NCBI RefSeq assembly: GCF_964019385.1
Contig: NC_088643.1
Location: 80,565,199 to 80,629,198 of the forward strand
Direction of reading: 5' to 3'
Source of the DNA: Sycon ciliatum
Taxonomy: Eukaryota; Porifera; Calcarea; Leucosolenida; Sycettidae
DNA: 64,000 nt
The notes beneath the pieces were generated by a model, which saw only the letters and a list, made by a program, of their open reading frames with translations, was not told where the DNA came from and did not search any database. Shown in pieces: positions 45,159 to 56,938 of this stretch. The number at the start of each line of letters is the position of its first letter. Position 1 is the first letter of the stretch. The position numbers and the translations under genes are program-made.

Positions 45159-48100
45159 CCAAAGGAGGGAAAGAGAGACAGTGTGTGTCTCTGGAGTCTG
45201 GTGTGAACTGGAGAGCCATATTTATTTCCGTTGTCGGATTCTGACAAATAGCCATTGCGGATTGCCCCGTGTTACAGTAAGGGTACCATGTACATGTATA
45301 CATGGACTGGGGTTCCGTAGTTCGTATCAAACGGCCACATTCATTACCCATTTCTTCTGCAACTCTCCCGGCGGTGACAAAGCGACACTGCTTCCGTGCC
45401 AGGCCTGGCTAGCAACGTTTAAACATCAGGGCCGGCCAGTACCTGCAGCCAGTCCACGTCATAGCCAGTCCCTGCAGCCAATCCACATCAGGACCAGCAC
45501 CTTCCGGTCCCAATATCACGACTTGTCAGTGGTAAAGGAAAGACTCAAATTCAAAAGAGTAAAAAAAACCCATGTGAAAATGGGTTGGCCATCTTTTGTA
45601 GCTTTCCACTACGTGGTTCGCGGCTGTAGTTTTTATGGTGGGAGATCTGCGCCAAGCCAATGCTGGATTGTTCAATAGTAGACGCTCTGCAGAGCCTGGG
45701 AGCCATTGCCCATGACAGACCAGCATGGCGAGATCTATGCATGAGGGTCTGTGCATTGTGATATTCCCACAGATCCTGAAACAGTCAAACTCAGGAAATA
45801 GCACTATCATTATCACTCAGGCTGCAATATTCATATTATGGACATATTCATAAATGACATATCTTCAATACCCATGAGCTACATTGTATATAATAATATA
45901 AGTATCATAATTATTATTATCATCGTTCTAGCTCATTTTTTCCCCTGTCATAGTCCTGTTTATCATGTTCAGCATAAGCGAAGTTGTGGATCATGCTTGC
46001 ATGGTTGACTCCAACGCGTACATGCAAGTAATAATAATAATAATAAAAAAAACCCAGATGGGCTTACTGTACCTTTGTTTCAACCTAGTCACTCATTCAG
46101 ATTATGTCAGCTGACTTCAGGCCAAGAGAGAAATGCGCAGCCGAAAGAAGCATGATTGTACATGTACATGTACTTGTGTTCAACTACGTGTAAAGTGCTC
46201 ACTAAACTTCGCTCTGAAAGCGTCAAATGCCACACACTTCATACATGTACCTGTACGCCAAGACCTGATCCGGATCGTTAATTTGATTACATGTATGCAA
46301 ATGAAGGTGAAAGTTGTGTAACTGCAAGTCCACATAGCCCAACCTGCATACAATAACAGTCAGCACTTCTATTCGGACACAGGCAAAAGGCACCGCTGAT
46401 TGCGGTGATGAGAGGTCCCCCACCCACCCCCAGGCCAGGGAGAGCTCCATTACTCGGAACCAGGGAGTCGTGAAAACCGGACTTTCATGACTCCCTAGGC
46501 CATAATTACTAGGCTAGGACAGTGTGATATACTTGAACATAACATACATGGACATGTACATGTAGCTAGCTTAGAATCTTCCAAGTCTAGATGGTGGATA
46601 GCTTGGTGCATGTAGTAATACATTTTGTACTTAGTGCAGAGGAGGGAGCCCTGGGCCTGGTGCAAAAAAAAGATGGCCATCCGAATATTGCCACTTGGCA
46701 AGTCCCGCTGTGACCAAGGTGACGTTCGAATCTACATCTGTTCGTGGTCTGTCCTTGTCATTTTCCATCGTCCTTACACATGCACGTACAACCAGTCACC
46801 CTGGTACCAATATCGTGTACAATCGCTCGGAAACGTTGGATAAGCAGGCCGGAGAGTAGAATGGCAGCTTCACTTGAATAAAATTTACGATGGCGAAGTC
46901 CATTCAACTGGTGTACGTGCGTGCCTTCGGACGCAACCGCACGCAACGTTGGACAATCTGCAGATGCTTCCCACGTACACAACTACAAGATAACACACAT
47001 CTACAAAATTAGTCAAGAGAGATTTCAACCCACATGGTCGATATCCGTCACTCCTCACAACCGCCAAACTATGTGCATAGTTTCAATCCTTTAAAAAGCG
47101 CTATCTTGTAGAAATGAATACAATTCAATTCAAATTATCGTGCGCTGCTGATACAAAGTCATGTACCTATTGTCCAACAATTGAACCCATGCTTTGTGTT
47201 CAGTCCTCGTTGAGCATTTGCTGACTTGCAGGTGTTCGTTGTTGCCCGGTGCCAATTACGACCAGCAGATGGTTGCACTTTGGAAGGACTTGGCATGACG
47301 CATGCCATCATCCCCCCCCCCCCCCCCACCCTTGCATGTGATTGTGTCTTCAACAGACTCTTGCATATCCGTACTAGTACATGTAGATCTACCAGGGCAC
47401 TGTAACTAATAACTTGTAAGGCTGGTTCGGCGTTGCATTGATGCATGGGACAGAGGGTCTACGTGGTTGTCCCCTGGCCTGGACCTGGCCATGCAGCTTG
47501 TACACGACGTAGCATCAATCGTACAATTCTCTCTTTCTCTCTCTCTACATCGGATTCTGTAGATCTAGTGTAGACGCACATGACAGCACAACTTTAACTG
47601 TCAATACTGAACATCAATACAGAATTACAGATGTATATGACGTACATCACATCCTGTATAATTATAGGATTATGTTCTGTTATTGCTGTATTGCCTCTCA
47701 TCAGAAAGCACACCAGCTGCAGCAAGTGGGGTCAGGTATGTAGCCGGGGCCAGTCTGCAATGCAAGGGTAAATATTGGACCAGTATGAAATGCACAACCA
47801 ACTAAGGAAGTACATGTATGCTAATATGCCAGTCAAGTGAAGCCAAGTGGGCGGGGAAAGACTTTAAGTGGGAGCTCCAGTGTTGGAAGCAACCAACTAT
47901 GTACTACTAGTACTTTCTTATGATTACACCCTCGTGATGCCCTCCTGGGTGAAAATTTGGACAATTACTGGACGTGGTGTAGCCAAGGACTGTTCGTGTG
48001 CTGCGAGTTGATTGAAAATTATAATTTCATGTATCACCAAAGTCGCTACTAATATTTAATGCTGTTGTGCCCAGTGCTGGGTTGTGACTACAGTCCAGTG

Positions 48101-48589
48101 ATGTAGCTGGTGTGGAGGTGACAACCATTGGGTATGACCAATGGTCCTAAACAATTGTACTTCCGAAGTACATGTACTGCACAACCATGAGCGACACTGA
48201 CTCACGCTGCTATCTACAAGTAGTGTTCACGTGGCTTTTGTCGCGCTGGAAAAAGAGCATCTAGGGTTGTATCCCTGGTGATGCTTTGGCCTGGAAAGCA
48301 CTATAAAAGTGGTGCCGAGTCTTCAGGCACAATCTTCCTCGGCCTACTCGAGCTCAACGGATGGGGGCGAATTCCCCAAAACACTGCCAGTATTAAGCAG
48401 GGAGCGGTGTTTTCTTGCAGGTGTACTGTGTCGAAGGTTCCATGGACTTCTCGCGTGCTCTGGATGGCAGTTGTGAGTCAGCAAAGTGAAGTCAAGTCGG
48501 CCACGGTAGGAAAAAGAGCAAGCTCCAATGCTGCGAGCAACCAACTTTCTTATGATACCAAAGACAGGCAAAATGGAAGGGAGGCCGAG
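45159..48589. other. Intergenic, no gene seen
   Basis: A possible LINE C-terminal scrap (LGAIAHDRPAWRDLC) is at about 45690-45740. A hairpin pair (CAGGGAGTCGTGAAA and TTTCATGACTCCCTA) is near 46462-46497. A poly-C run is near 47312. The 127-codon frame at 48278-48661 has no domain. Confidence 0.4.
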
Positions 48590-48652
48590 AAAAAAAAAGC
48601 TAAATTCGAACCTCGCAACGCAATCCGTTTTACCACTGGCAACAGGGCATGT
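48590..48652 (-). mobile_element. tRNA-derived SINE relic
   Basis: On the minus strand GTTGCCAGTGGTAAAACG (A box) is followed about 18 bp later by GAGGTTCGAATTTA (B box) and then a T run. It resembles a tRNA 5' two-thirds but has no acceptor stem. Confidence 0.45.
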
Positions 48653-49885
48653 TATACTTAGTACCTGCAGCTCTCAGCATTCATCATCCTCGACAACTAT
48701 CACAACTATGGTGAGCTGGTAACATCGTAAAATCTGATCTCACACAAAATGAGAGAATGATCAGTCAGAGAGAATGATCAGTCATGGTGGGGGAGCGAGG
48801 CAGCGGCAAGCACCGTTAGCAGTGCAACACAATAGTCCACAGACTGATCACTGCCACAGGCCGCAAAAGACTAGCTATTTGGTCCGGTTGAAAACACAAG
48901 GTAAAGCTGTGAAAAAAAAGGTGGGAGTAGGTATACCCGCTGGTCGATAAAAGTTATAAAATAGAAAAAGAAAATCCATAACGTTGACTTGCAGCAAGCA
49001 GTGCTTTCTTTGATCTACTGATATGGACATAGTTGTAACATGAGGGTCCAAGCATCGTCCTTTAGTACGCATTCACCGATTGTCATAGCTCTCTGCTGAT
49101 GCGTTGCTTGGTGCAATAGCTGCCACGCGGGCCATGTGAGTAACATGGCAAAAGAACTATTTAGGCAAAATTGATGTGCGCACCGGAAAGCATTATATTT
49201 TTTATCCGATGAGATGTGTTTTAATAGTCATATAAGAACACAATTTTTGGGAATTTAAAGTCAAAGGGAGGAAGATCAAATTGGAAATGAAGATAAATAG
49301 AGTTGTGGGCATCTTCAAAATAAATAGATCCAGTTTAAATTTGTCTCAAAGTGGCAAGCTGTGATGGTAGTGGTGGTAGCTTGAGAAAGACTTGCTCCCA
49401 GTAAAGTTGTTTTAGTGGCCAAGAGAGGTGCGTGGAAGGCAATGGTCGTCAGCTTTTCGATGAAGAGCACCATGACTCTCAACAAAGACCATTGACACTG
49501 TCACTCATTACTCTGATCAAGCCCCTGCAATACGCACAGCATTGCCCATATCGGCACAATTGACCAGCGGCGAGCATGTTCAGCCTCTCCACAAAGCGGG
49601 CGTTCGCAGAAATGGACTGACAGAGTGTACTATATGCTCCTTTGTCCTGGTACCACGGGGAACACAAGGCAAGATCCAAGGCTATGCCCAGGGAAAGGTG
49701 GTAGCTTGCAGAAAGGAGATGCTCCAAGGTATACAATCAAATACCTAGCATCCTGGACCCAATCGGTTGCCAGTAAGCTTTGTCCACACAGGTGCACGCA
49801 TGTCTGCAAGAAATCTCTAATTCAGTCAACTTCAGTCAAGCCACCTGCAAGAAATCTCGAATTCAGTCAACTTCAGTCAAGCCTC
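48653..49885. other. Intergenic, no gene seen
   Basis: Probably includes the 3' UTR of the PLD6 gene on the minus strand. A 30-odd bp direct repeat (AAGAAATCTC.AATTCAGTCA with ACTTCAGTCAAGCC) occurs at about 49808 and 49850, just after the PLD6 stop. Confidence 0.4.
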
Positions 49886-51398
49886 CTACCTCTTGCTGGG
49901 ATCAAACATCTCCCACATGCGATCAAACTCCTCTTGAAAGGCATTTACAAGATGAGGGCGGCTTGAGATGAGGACATTTTCATGGTTGCCCATTACACCC
50001 GCACGTGACCAGTTCAGTGAGCCATTGACCAGTGTTTTGCCATCAATGATAGCAAACTTATGGTGAAGGTAGAAGTCCTCCGGACCCTGGCGAACCTGAA
50101 AGCAGGCAGGAAAAGGACATCATACTGACTTCATTCGGGATGCACAGCAGCCAGGAGGAGATAACACTGTACTTCCTGAAGATGACAATACTAATCAGTC
50201 AAGATACATACCCGTATTATCTCTAAAAAATTCATGTCAGACACACACATTTCAGGGTTTTTTTCGCCGGTACAGATAATGAATTTACACAGTGTGCTTA
50301 TAATGGAGACTGAGCACTTTATTTTTTGAATGCCGCCCCAACGTGTTCTATTATTGGAGACTGTGCTTATATTAGAGATAATACGGTATACATGATGGTT
50401 TTTGCTAATGAGCAGAATCAGTATTCTGTCATGTTATGTCATGCTGGTCTTGTCTTTTCTAATGAACAAAAAAGTGATTCTGAAACGAGGAGCGCATGAC
50501 CTGCGATGACCTTCCTGCTAGGCATTTAACAAGATTAAAGACAAGAACAAAAACCAGAACAAACAACAGCAATGCAGCAGCAGCAACACCAGCAACAATA
50601 AACGTACCAGTATGCCTGCTTTGAATAGCTCCGCGACTGCACAGCCACCGGCGCTGACCTGCTCCAAGTCCACCAGTACACGCACGTGAGCGCCACGGCG
50701 CTGTGCAGCCAGGACTTCTTCCTTTATGAACATGTAGGAGAACGTGTAGATGGCAATGTCCAGTGTGTGCTGCGTTTCCCTCAGCGCATCCAGGAGAACG
50801 GCCAGTGGATGGTCGGGTGAATGGCCGTGTGTGCAGTTAAGCCGGCGACATTGAGTGGCTCTCAAGACTGACTGGCATGGTGCCTGTATTCAAAGGCAGA
50901 ACAAACAAACAAACACAGTGGTCATGTAACGTTAGAGGCAACTGTTCTTCACGGCCATACAACGTTTACGCCATATAAGGGGAAGAAAGTCTAAAATCAA
51001 TGTTTCACCACATGTAGTCTTCGGAGTGCTGAGTTGATTCGTCTTGGTCCGAAGAAGCTGAGACGCTCCCTTCCTCCTTTAGTCCCACTCGAACTCGCCA
51101 CTTTCACCGAAACTGGGTGACTGCACCCTACTAGATGGGGATTTGTATGCAAAATGTCACTAAAAGCGCCTTTTCGTTCTTATAAAAGCACGGATGAACG
51201 CGATTGGCCCATACGTTGTAGTCTTTCGGGCGCTGAGTCGACTGGTTTGGCCAGAGAAGGCTGCGATGCAGGGTTCAGCCCTTATTCCCAATCGAATACG
51301 GTTGAGTAAGCAGTCACGTGCTCATGCGTACACCAGTCATCTGGTAACCGTGCCCTCAGGCTACAACTTACAACCTTGCACACACACGCACACACACA

Positions 51399-51438
<40 letters not shown>

Positions 51439-52103
51439 TACACACACACACACACACACTGTTCGAATGCCAAGAGCGCTCTGCACAACTCCAGTCCCAG
51501 CACACCGGCAGTTGCACAGTGAAGGGTTAACACACAAAGCACCAGGCCCAGTACGGTGATGGTAGCATGGTGATGGCTAATGCCCACAACACCAGTCCCA
51601 GCAAGGTGAAGGTTCAACGCACACAGCATTCCACAATCACGCACACTTCACGGCACAGGAAATCTCTAAATGATAAGCAGAGTGCAGAGATTATATGAAC
51701 AAAAGGGCAACAGGCGTGCAGCTGGGTTATCAATCTGCAGCGCTCACTGGACAAGAAGACAACTCAACATCACAGCATGATGTAAATGATACGATACTGG
51801 GAAGAATGCACAAGACAAACACAGGTAACGGAAGACTAATATACACCTCAGCATGTTCATCAGGAAAGTGACACGGAGTAATGGGAAGCTGTCAGCATTC
51901 AGAAAACAGCCACTTGACAACATTCTGTCACTCACAGTTGTAGCAAGCCAGTTCACACAGCAGGATAGCAACGGGAAAGCAAGACAGCACGCCAGCAATG
52001 CCCACACTCTTTGTATCCTCAGAGAAAACCGAATGAGGTGAACGAAGGAAAGAGCTTGCTTTAAAGTAGGCCAGTCAGCAAGCCAGCCGTCATACGTTAT
52101 CAT
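49886..52103 (-). CDS. PLD6: PLD6/Zucchini-like phospholipase D, 217 aa, three exons
   Basis: Exons 51936-52103 (ATG at 52103), 50608-50883 and 49886-50095 (TAG), all in phase 0. The last exon has the single HKD motif of this family, HHKFAIID followed by GKTLVNGSLNWSRAG. The middle exon has LAVLLDALRETQHTLDIAIY and RRGAHVRVLVD, the first half of the PLD fold, with a Cys/His cluster (CRRLNCTHGH) where PLD6 proteins have a small zinc site. Exon 1 encodes a hydrophobic stretch (VWALLACCLAFPLLSCCVNW) suited to the N-terminal mitochondrial anchor. Family members dimerise on the outer mitochondrial membrane, where they act as piRNA-pathway endonuclease and/or cardiolipin hydrolase. Exon 1 rests on the anchor and phase only; exons 2 and 3 are firm. 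The length is near that of mammalian PLD6. Confidence 0.85.
50209..50388. mobile_element. MITE (family E) in a PLD6 intron
   Basis: Ends TACCCGTATTATCTCTAA and TTAGAGATAATACGGTA are inverse repeats with one base of slip. The interior has related internal repeats (TGTGCTTATAATGGAGACTG and TATTGGAGACTGTGCTTATA). Non-coding. Confidence 0.6.
51020..51366. repeat. Dispersed family B, second copy
   Basis: Reverse complement of about 7990-8312, including GCCTTTTCGTTCTTATAAAA (compare the inverse at 8175) and CGGTTGAGTAAGCAGTCACG. It lies in PLD6 intron 1. Confidence 0.8.
51379..51459. repeat. (CA)n microsatellite
   Basis: About 40 CA units with a few interruptions, adjoining the family B copy. A smaller CA repeat is at about 52245-52268. 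Confidence 0.97.
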
Positions 52104-52992
52104 CACAACCGGATCACCTAGGATCCATGCATACAACCGCAAAGCAAACAGACTTGACCAGAACTAAATGAGAAGATGCCAGGTATGTACATTACACGCT
52201 CTAATTCCGCTGCATAATGTCACAAGTTGTCAACTCCAGGTTCCACACACACACACACACACACACACGAAGGGACTGAACGGCATCACCATACTTGAGC
52301 TCCACACTCATGACAACCAACGATACAGTTCAAGGATGCGTGTGTGTGTGTGTGATCATACAACTGACAGCAAAGTAAACAGCGTCTTTGAGTGGACCAT
52401 GATATGCACACAATCAGTACAGCGAAGCAGAGTCCCTTGTATGTACGACTACGTGTACACAAAAGTGTGCAAGTGTATTATACAGGTATCAGGTATCACA
52501 CATGAACCACAAACAGTGGAGATATGGGGAGAATGAAGTTGAAGACTCCACTGCAGCTGTACTTATGGTTGATCATAATATGGTGGTAAGTACAGACCTG
52601 GCAATATAGCGGTAAATACACACCTGCCCACACACGTTCTCTACATGCCAAAGTTACTCTAGCACAGAGCTCTCCTTCTCACTACCACCACCACCACCAC
52701 CAGTCGGTACAGTGTTTGCTTTTTCGTTGCTGCTCTTATCACCATTGCAACGACTTTGAAGAGTAATGGTACAAAAGTCCTCGTCAAAACTTCCGCTTCC
52801 GGGCTTCGTGGGTTAACATGAGAAACGAGTATGCCTGTATGTGTGCATGTACATCAGGGAGTTAATTCGTACAGGTAGACAATGCGGGCGACTGTAACGA
52901 TACACGATGGGAGTTTCGCTTCCAGGCTGCCCGCTCCAGTCACCTTTGGGGCAGGGTCAATTTATACATGCTCACATATTGCATTGCTTGTC
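52104..52992. promoter_or_regulatory. Upstream region of PLD6
   Basis: The PLD6 promoter and 5' UTR should lie here on the minus strand. No defensible core motif or other gene was seen. Confidence 0.25.
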
Positions 52993-53204
52993 TACAGTCC
53001 ATTTCAAAACTATAGACGCGTAGTGTTTTGCAAAATTCGATGGGATTTATTTAAATATTTTTAGTTTTTCTCCAGATTCCGTCTCTGCATCGCTTCACAA
53101 TTCTGGCTACATACTTTGTTTTCGCTACAATTGAAGTTTATTTTTAGGCCAGGTTTTCCGGTTTTACATGTAATTTCTGTTTTGAAGGGTTTGACCAGTT
53201 TGTT

Positions 53205-53660
53205 TTAAGGGTTTGACCAGTTTGTTTCGGATTTTGCTCCTGCTGAGACAGCTACAGTGCTGCGCCCAGACCATCGCGGGTGCATTTTTGTACGGGTCCT
53301 GGTAGCCTCGTGGTTTCGATCCGTGATTTCCAGTACAAGTGTGGGGCATTCGAATCCCATCATGCCTCCTGCCTTTTTTTCTCTTCTTTTCTGCATGTTT
53401 TGGATCTTGTTGGGTGAAATACAGTAGAGATGATAATTATATTTTTTCTTTTTGATTTGATTTGAGCCTCCCTGTTCCCTTCGCCTGACACAACGAGTGA
53501 CAGTGGTTTCACTCACGCCAGTTGCAAGGTGAGTTCGACGACGAGGATTTCGGATACTCAAGCGTCAATCAAAATCCAGCTCTTGTTCGAAGAAACAATG
53601 ACCACGACTAATCATATCTTTCTCGGCATCACTGAGATTCTTACGGGCCTTGGAAGCCAT
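53205..53660 (-). pseudogene. Broken mariner-like transposase, N-terminal part
   Basis: From ATG at 53660 the frame reads MASKARKNLSDAEKDMISR, then GHCFFEQELDFD and an in-frame TGA at about 53567-53565, then continues with RRRTHLATGVSETTVTRCVR, a helix-turn-helix typical of Tc1/mariner transposases (TGVS..TV). The frame then stays open to 53205 but the rest does not look like a DDE domain; the catalytic part is missing. Part of it overlaps a tRNA-like segment, so another element may have replaced the middle. Confidence 0.6.
53290..53372 (+). mobile_element. Possible tRNA-derived SINE relic inside the mariner element
   Basis: TGGTAGCCTCGTGGTTT (A-box-like) and GGCATTCGAATCCCA (B-box-like) about 35 bp apart, as in a tRNA body. 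No flanking duplication was identified. Confidence 0.4.
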
Positions 53661-53924
53661 TACAGTCAGGCACTCAGAAAATGCAAACAAGAAGAAGATT
53701 CATTTGAGACTTTCATTTCTTTTGAGACTTTCCTCACACCTTTTCATTTGCGACTTTGCGTGTTTTGCATCTTTTGTATTTCCCGCGGCAACGAAGAAAA
53801 ACCTGAAAAACACATCTGAAAACCAGAAAACACTCATGCAAAACTCACGGCTGTCGTGCGCTACAGTACGTACGGCTCGTACGTATGAGTTCACGCGTCT
53901 ATAGTTTTGAAATGGACTGTAGGC

Positions 53925-54823
53925 CTTGCTTGGCTAGGCACTGCTTGTCTGGGCATTGCTTGTCTTGGCATTGCTTGTCTGGGCACTACTTGTCTGGGTA
54001 CTGCTTGTCTAGGCATTGCTTGTCTGGGCACTGCTTGTCTGGGCGTTGCTTGTCTGGGCGTTGTTTGTCTGGGCATTGCTTGTCTGGGCATTGCTTGTCT
54101 GGGCATTGCTTGTCTGGGCATTGCTTGTCTGGGCACTGCTTGTCTGGGCACTGCTTGTCTGGGCACTGCTTGTCTGGGCACTGCTTGTCTGGGCATTGCT
54201 TGTCTGGGCATTGCTTGTCTGGGCATTGCTTGTCTGGGCATTGCTTGTCTGGGCATTGCTTGTCTGGGCACTGCTTGTCTGAGCATTGCTTGTCTGGGCA
54301 TTGCTTGTCTGGGCACTGCTTGTCTGGGCACTGCTTGTCTGGGCATTGCTAGTCTGGGCACTGCGTGTCTGGGCACTGCTTGTCTGGGCACTGCTTGTCT
54401 GGGCATTGCTTGTCTGGGCATTGCTTGTCTGGGCACTGCTTGTCTGGGCATTGCTTGTCTGGGCATTGCTTGTCTGGGCATTGCTTGTCTGGGCATTGCT
54501 TGTCTGTGCACTGCTAGTCTGGGCATTGCTTGTCTGGGCACTGCTTGTCTGGGCATTGCTTGTCTGGGCATTGCTTGTCTGGGCAGTGCTAGTCTGGGCA
54601 TTGCTGGTCTGAGCATTGCTTGTCTGGGCACTGCTAGTCTGGGCATTGCTTGTCTGGGCATTGCTTGTCTGGGCGTTGCTTGTCTGGGCATTGCTAGTCT
54701 GGGCATTGCTTGTCTGGGCATTGCTTGTCTGAGCATTGCTTGTCTGAGCATTGCTTGTCTGGGCATTGCTTGTCTGGGCACTGCTTGTCTGGGCATTGCT
54801 TGTCTGCGCATTGCTTGTCTGGG
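53925..54823. repeat. 15-bp minisatellite, about 60 copies
   Basis: The unit TTGCTTGTCTGGGCA is repeated with point variants (C for T at position 1 is common; G, A or T elsewhere). Since 15 is a multiple of 3, frames of 300 or more codons stay open on both strands (ACLGI, MPRQA and so on). No splice or start context supports a protein. Confidence 0.97.
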
Positions 54824-54950
54824 ACCCTGAGTCATGCTTGGGGTCAGCAGGTCATCACAATTGCGAGTTACAAAGAACAAGGATCACGTGGAAATTGCAA
54901 ATCCGGGGTGAACACGCACATCGTTTCGGGTACACGTACTATGATCTCGT

Positions 54951-55222
54951 GCCAGCTCCCTGTATGCGCCTGCTCCCTGTATGCGCCAGCTCCCTGCATG
55001 CGCCTGCTCCCTGTATGCGCCTGCTCCCTGTGTGCGCCTGCTCCCTGTGTGCGCCTGCTCCCTGTGTGCGCCTGCTCCCTGTGTGCGCCTGCTCCCTGTG
55101 TGCGCCTGCTCCCTGTGTGCGCCTGCTCCCTGTGTGCGCCTGCTCCTGTGTGCGCCTGCTCCCGCTCCCTGTGTGCTACTGCTCCCTGTATGCTCCTGCT
55201 CCCTGTATGCTACTGCTCCCTG
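54951..55222. repeat. Second 15-bp minisatellite, about 18 copies
   Basis: The unit GTGCGCCTGCTCCCT, with TGTATGC variants at both ends and more regular copies in the middle. It lies 127 bp from the first array but the unit is different in sequence. Confidence 0.97.
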
Positions 55223-55290
55223 AAGTACATACATGTACAAGAATAGGAGCAATGCTAGAGAAGTATGAAAATGATCTTCTGCTTACTAGT

Positions 55291-55477
55291 TACTGTATTG
55301 TTGCGGAGTAGAAGCCGCACTTTACACACTTGTAAATTCAACCAAAACGTCTGTGCGGCATATTATAATACTAAGTACGACGGTCAAATGAACTGCGAAA
55401 TACAGGGAAGATGTCGTGACAAAAAATCTGGGCGCGGCTTATACTCCAGTGTGGTTTATATTCCGGAAAATACGGTA
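55291..55477. mobile_element. MITE (family D), copy 2
   Basis: TACTGTATTGTTGCGGAGTA then GAAGCCGCAC at the left, and GCGGCTTATACTCC with TTCCGGAAAATACGGTA at the right. Compare 979-1123. Confidence 0.55.
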
Positions 55478-55723
55478 CTAGCAGTTCAGCGTGTAAGACT
55501 TACAGTAAGAGTCAATTAATTTACTAGCAGAGTCCTAGAACTCTTGGACATTTCGACTACAGTCTCTGCTGAACACGCATGATCGAGCCTCCTTCGCTCT
55601 ATTCGTTCCAACACGGACACAATGCAGTATTTGCTTTGTTTACCTTGTGGGTCGGGATGCTCTTGTGCATACATGGCCAGTAGTGTTATGTTGGTGAATC
55701 TCCAAGTCAGTTGGTGATGTCAC

Positions 55724-56166
55724 ATGGCAGCGGCGCGATGGTATGGATCTTGCGTTGCTTGCACGCCCAATGAAGCGTCCGTATTCTCAGGGTGCGGTTG
55801 GGTCATAGGGTACTATCTAGTGTGCTCATGGTTAACCGGTTACGTCCGCAGTGTAGCTTCATCAAGCGACAGGTTGGTGAAGCGTGCCCTGATAAACGGG
55901 ATATATCAGTGCCAGATGCGGTGGCTCCAACGTGCTGGGATGTGCAGCAGCGACGTGCCCAACATGACCCAGCGCACGGTCGGTGCCAAGTACATTCCAG
56001 CCCTGCATCAGCCTGGTCGGTGTGGTGCGAGGCATCGAATGTACCCATGGAAGTTGTCCTGCAGCAAGATGGTGCAATCATCAAGGATTGCTGCTGGCTC
56101 TATCCCAAAAACGACAAGCAGCGTATAAACGTAGCGGAGCTAGAAGCCGTCGTCAAAGGGCAGTAG
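55724..56166 (+). mobile_element. LTR-retroelement pol fragment (RNase H region), broken
   Basis: Scattered plus-strand reading shows LRPQCSFIKRQVGEA and an RNase H-like block (VWCEASNVP, QQDGAIIKDCCWLYPKND, INVAELEAVVKG) like that seen in some invertebrate gag-pol elements. It is a short, old, broken remnant with no LTRs found and is unrelated to the BEL element at 37302. Confidence 0.55.
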
Positions 56167-56429
56167 TCTACTGGTCTTGCAGGCCCAGTCCATGACAATC
56201 AAAACGAAAGGCAGGAGTGCTGGATTTGAATTCCACCTGTGGATCCTTCTTTCGAAAACATTGGCACCCAACACCCTTGCTTATCCTAACCCATGTCCGT
56301 CACTCTACTAACCGCCAAAATATATTTACCCACCCTCCAACCTCCGTAAGTAGGTATGGCGTCAGGACACAGCCTGTTGGGGAGGGGAAGCAGTGTAGCG
56401 AGACGGGCCATGCGTGTGCATGTGCGCAC

Positions 56430-56476
56430 GTACGTGTATGTGTGTGTGTGTGCGCGCGCGCGCGCGCGTGCGTGTC
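56430..56476. repeat. (GT)n/(GC)n microsatellite
   Basis: GTGTGTGTGTGTGCGCGCGC-type stretch at the left edge of the LINE fragment 56480-56897; alternating purine-pyrimidine. Confidence 0.9.
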
Positions 56477-56479
56477 CCG

Positions 56480-56897
56480 TACTGAGCAGTGGACTCAGCG
56501 GCTGACGAGCGCGGAGCTGGCTCGTCGCTTTGGATTAGAGGCGAAAATCAGCGATATCTTCCGTATACATCGTTTGCGATGGCTCGGCCACGTACATGTA
56601 GCGAGGATGGACTTGTCATGCCTCCCGCGGAGAGTGCTCTTTGCAGAGCTGCCACAGACCCGCCCACGCCATGGCCCGAAGCGGCGTTTGAGGGATGTTG
56701 TGCGGCATGAGTTCCGCACAATAGACATCCCTGAGGAGCATTGGTGCGACCTTGCGCAGGACCGTGGAGAATGGAGGGAGTTGTGCCGTCATCCGAGGCC
56801 TCAGCAGACGGTGGTGAAGGAATGTCGCTGCGCGTGTGGTTGTGTCTTCTCCCGCTCTCGAGATTTGAAGAGACATTCCCGCTTCTGCTCTGTCTGA
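56480..56897 (+). mobile_element. LINE ORF2 C-terminal fragment with a zinc finger
   Basis: Frame: LTSAELARRFGLEAKISDI, HRLRWLGHVHVARMD, PKRRLRDVVRHEF, WCDLAQDRGEWREL, then CRCACGCVFSRSRDLKRH and a stop at 56897. This is the same kind of ORF2 tail as 3760-4558 but clearly diverged, and it has one finger where that copy has three. Alternating GT/GC tracts flank both sides. Confidence 0.85.
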
Positions 56898-56938
56898 CAC
56901 CGCTATCATCCTGATTGTGGATGGGTGATCACGGTTTA

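Larger units (their letters stand above)
52993..53921 (-). mobile_element. Tc1/mariner-type element (family M), long copy with transposase remnant
   Basis: 929 bp with the same ends as the MITEs at 7288, 58695 and 59532: TA, CAGTCCATTTCAAAACTATA then GACGCG, and the exact inverse. The interior differs from the short copies and carries a transposase N-terminus on the minus strand. The left flank (GCATTGCTTGTC) matches the unit of the minisatellite on its right, so it probably inserted at the array's edge. Confidence 0.8.

Noticed and set aside
45685-45745. LINE-like scrap LGAIAHDRPAWRDLC
   Set aside because: Too short to assign; listed only in the description of the intergenic stretch.
48278-48661. 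127-codon frame
   Set aside because: No domain, no splice support; contains a repeat shared with about 47880-47930 and a tRNA-like segment.
53891-54880. Very long open frames across the 15-bp minisatellite, both strands
   Set aside because: The 15-bp period keeps every frame open. There are no start context, splice sites or domain, and the translation is a pure repeat.
55724-56128. 134-codon frame as a host gene
   Set aside because: It is in a different frame from the RNase H-like retroelement words, which explain the region better.
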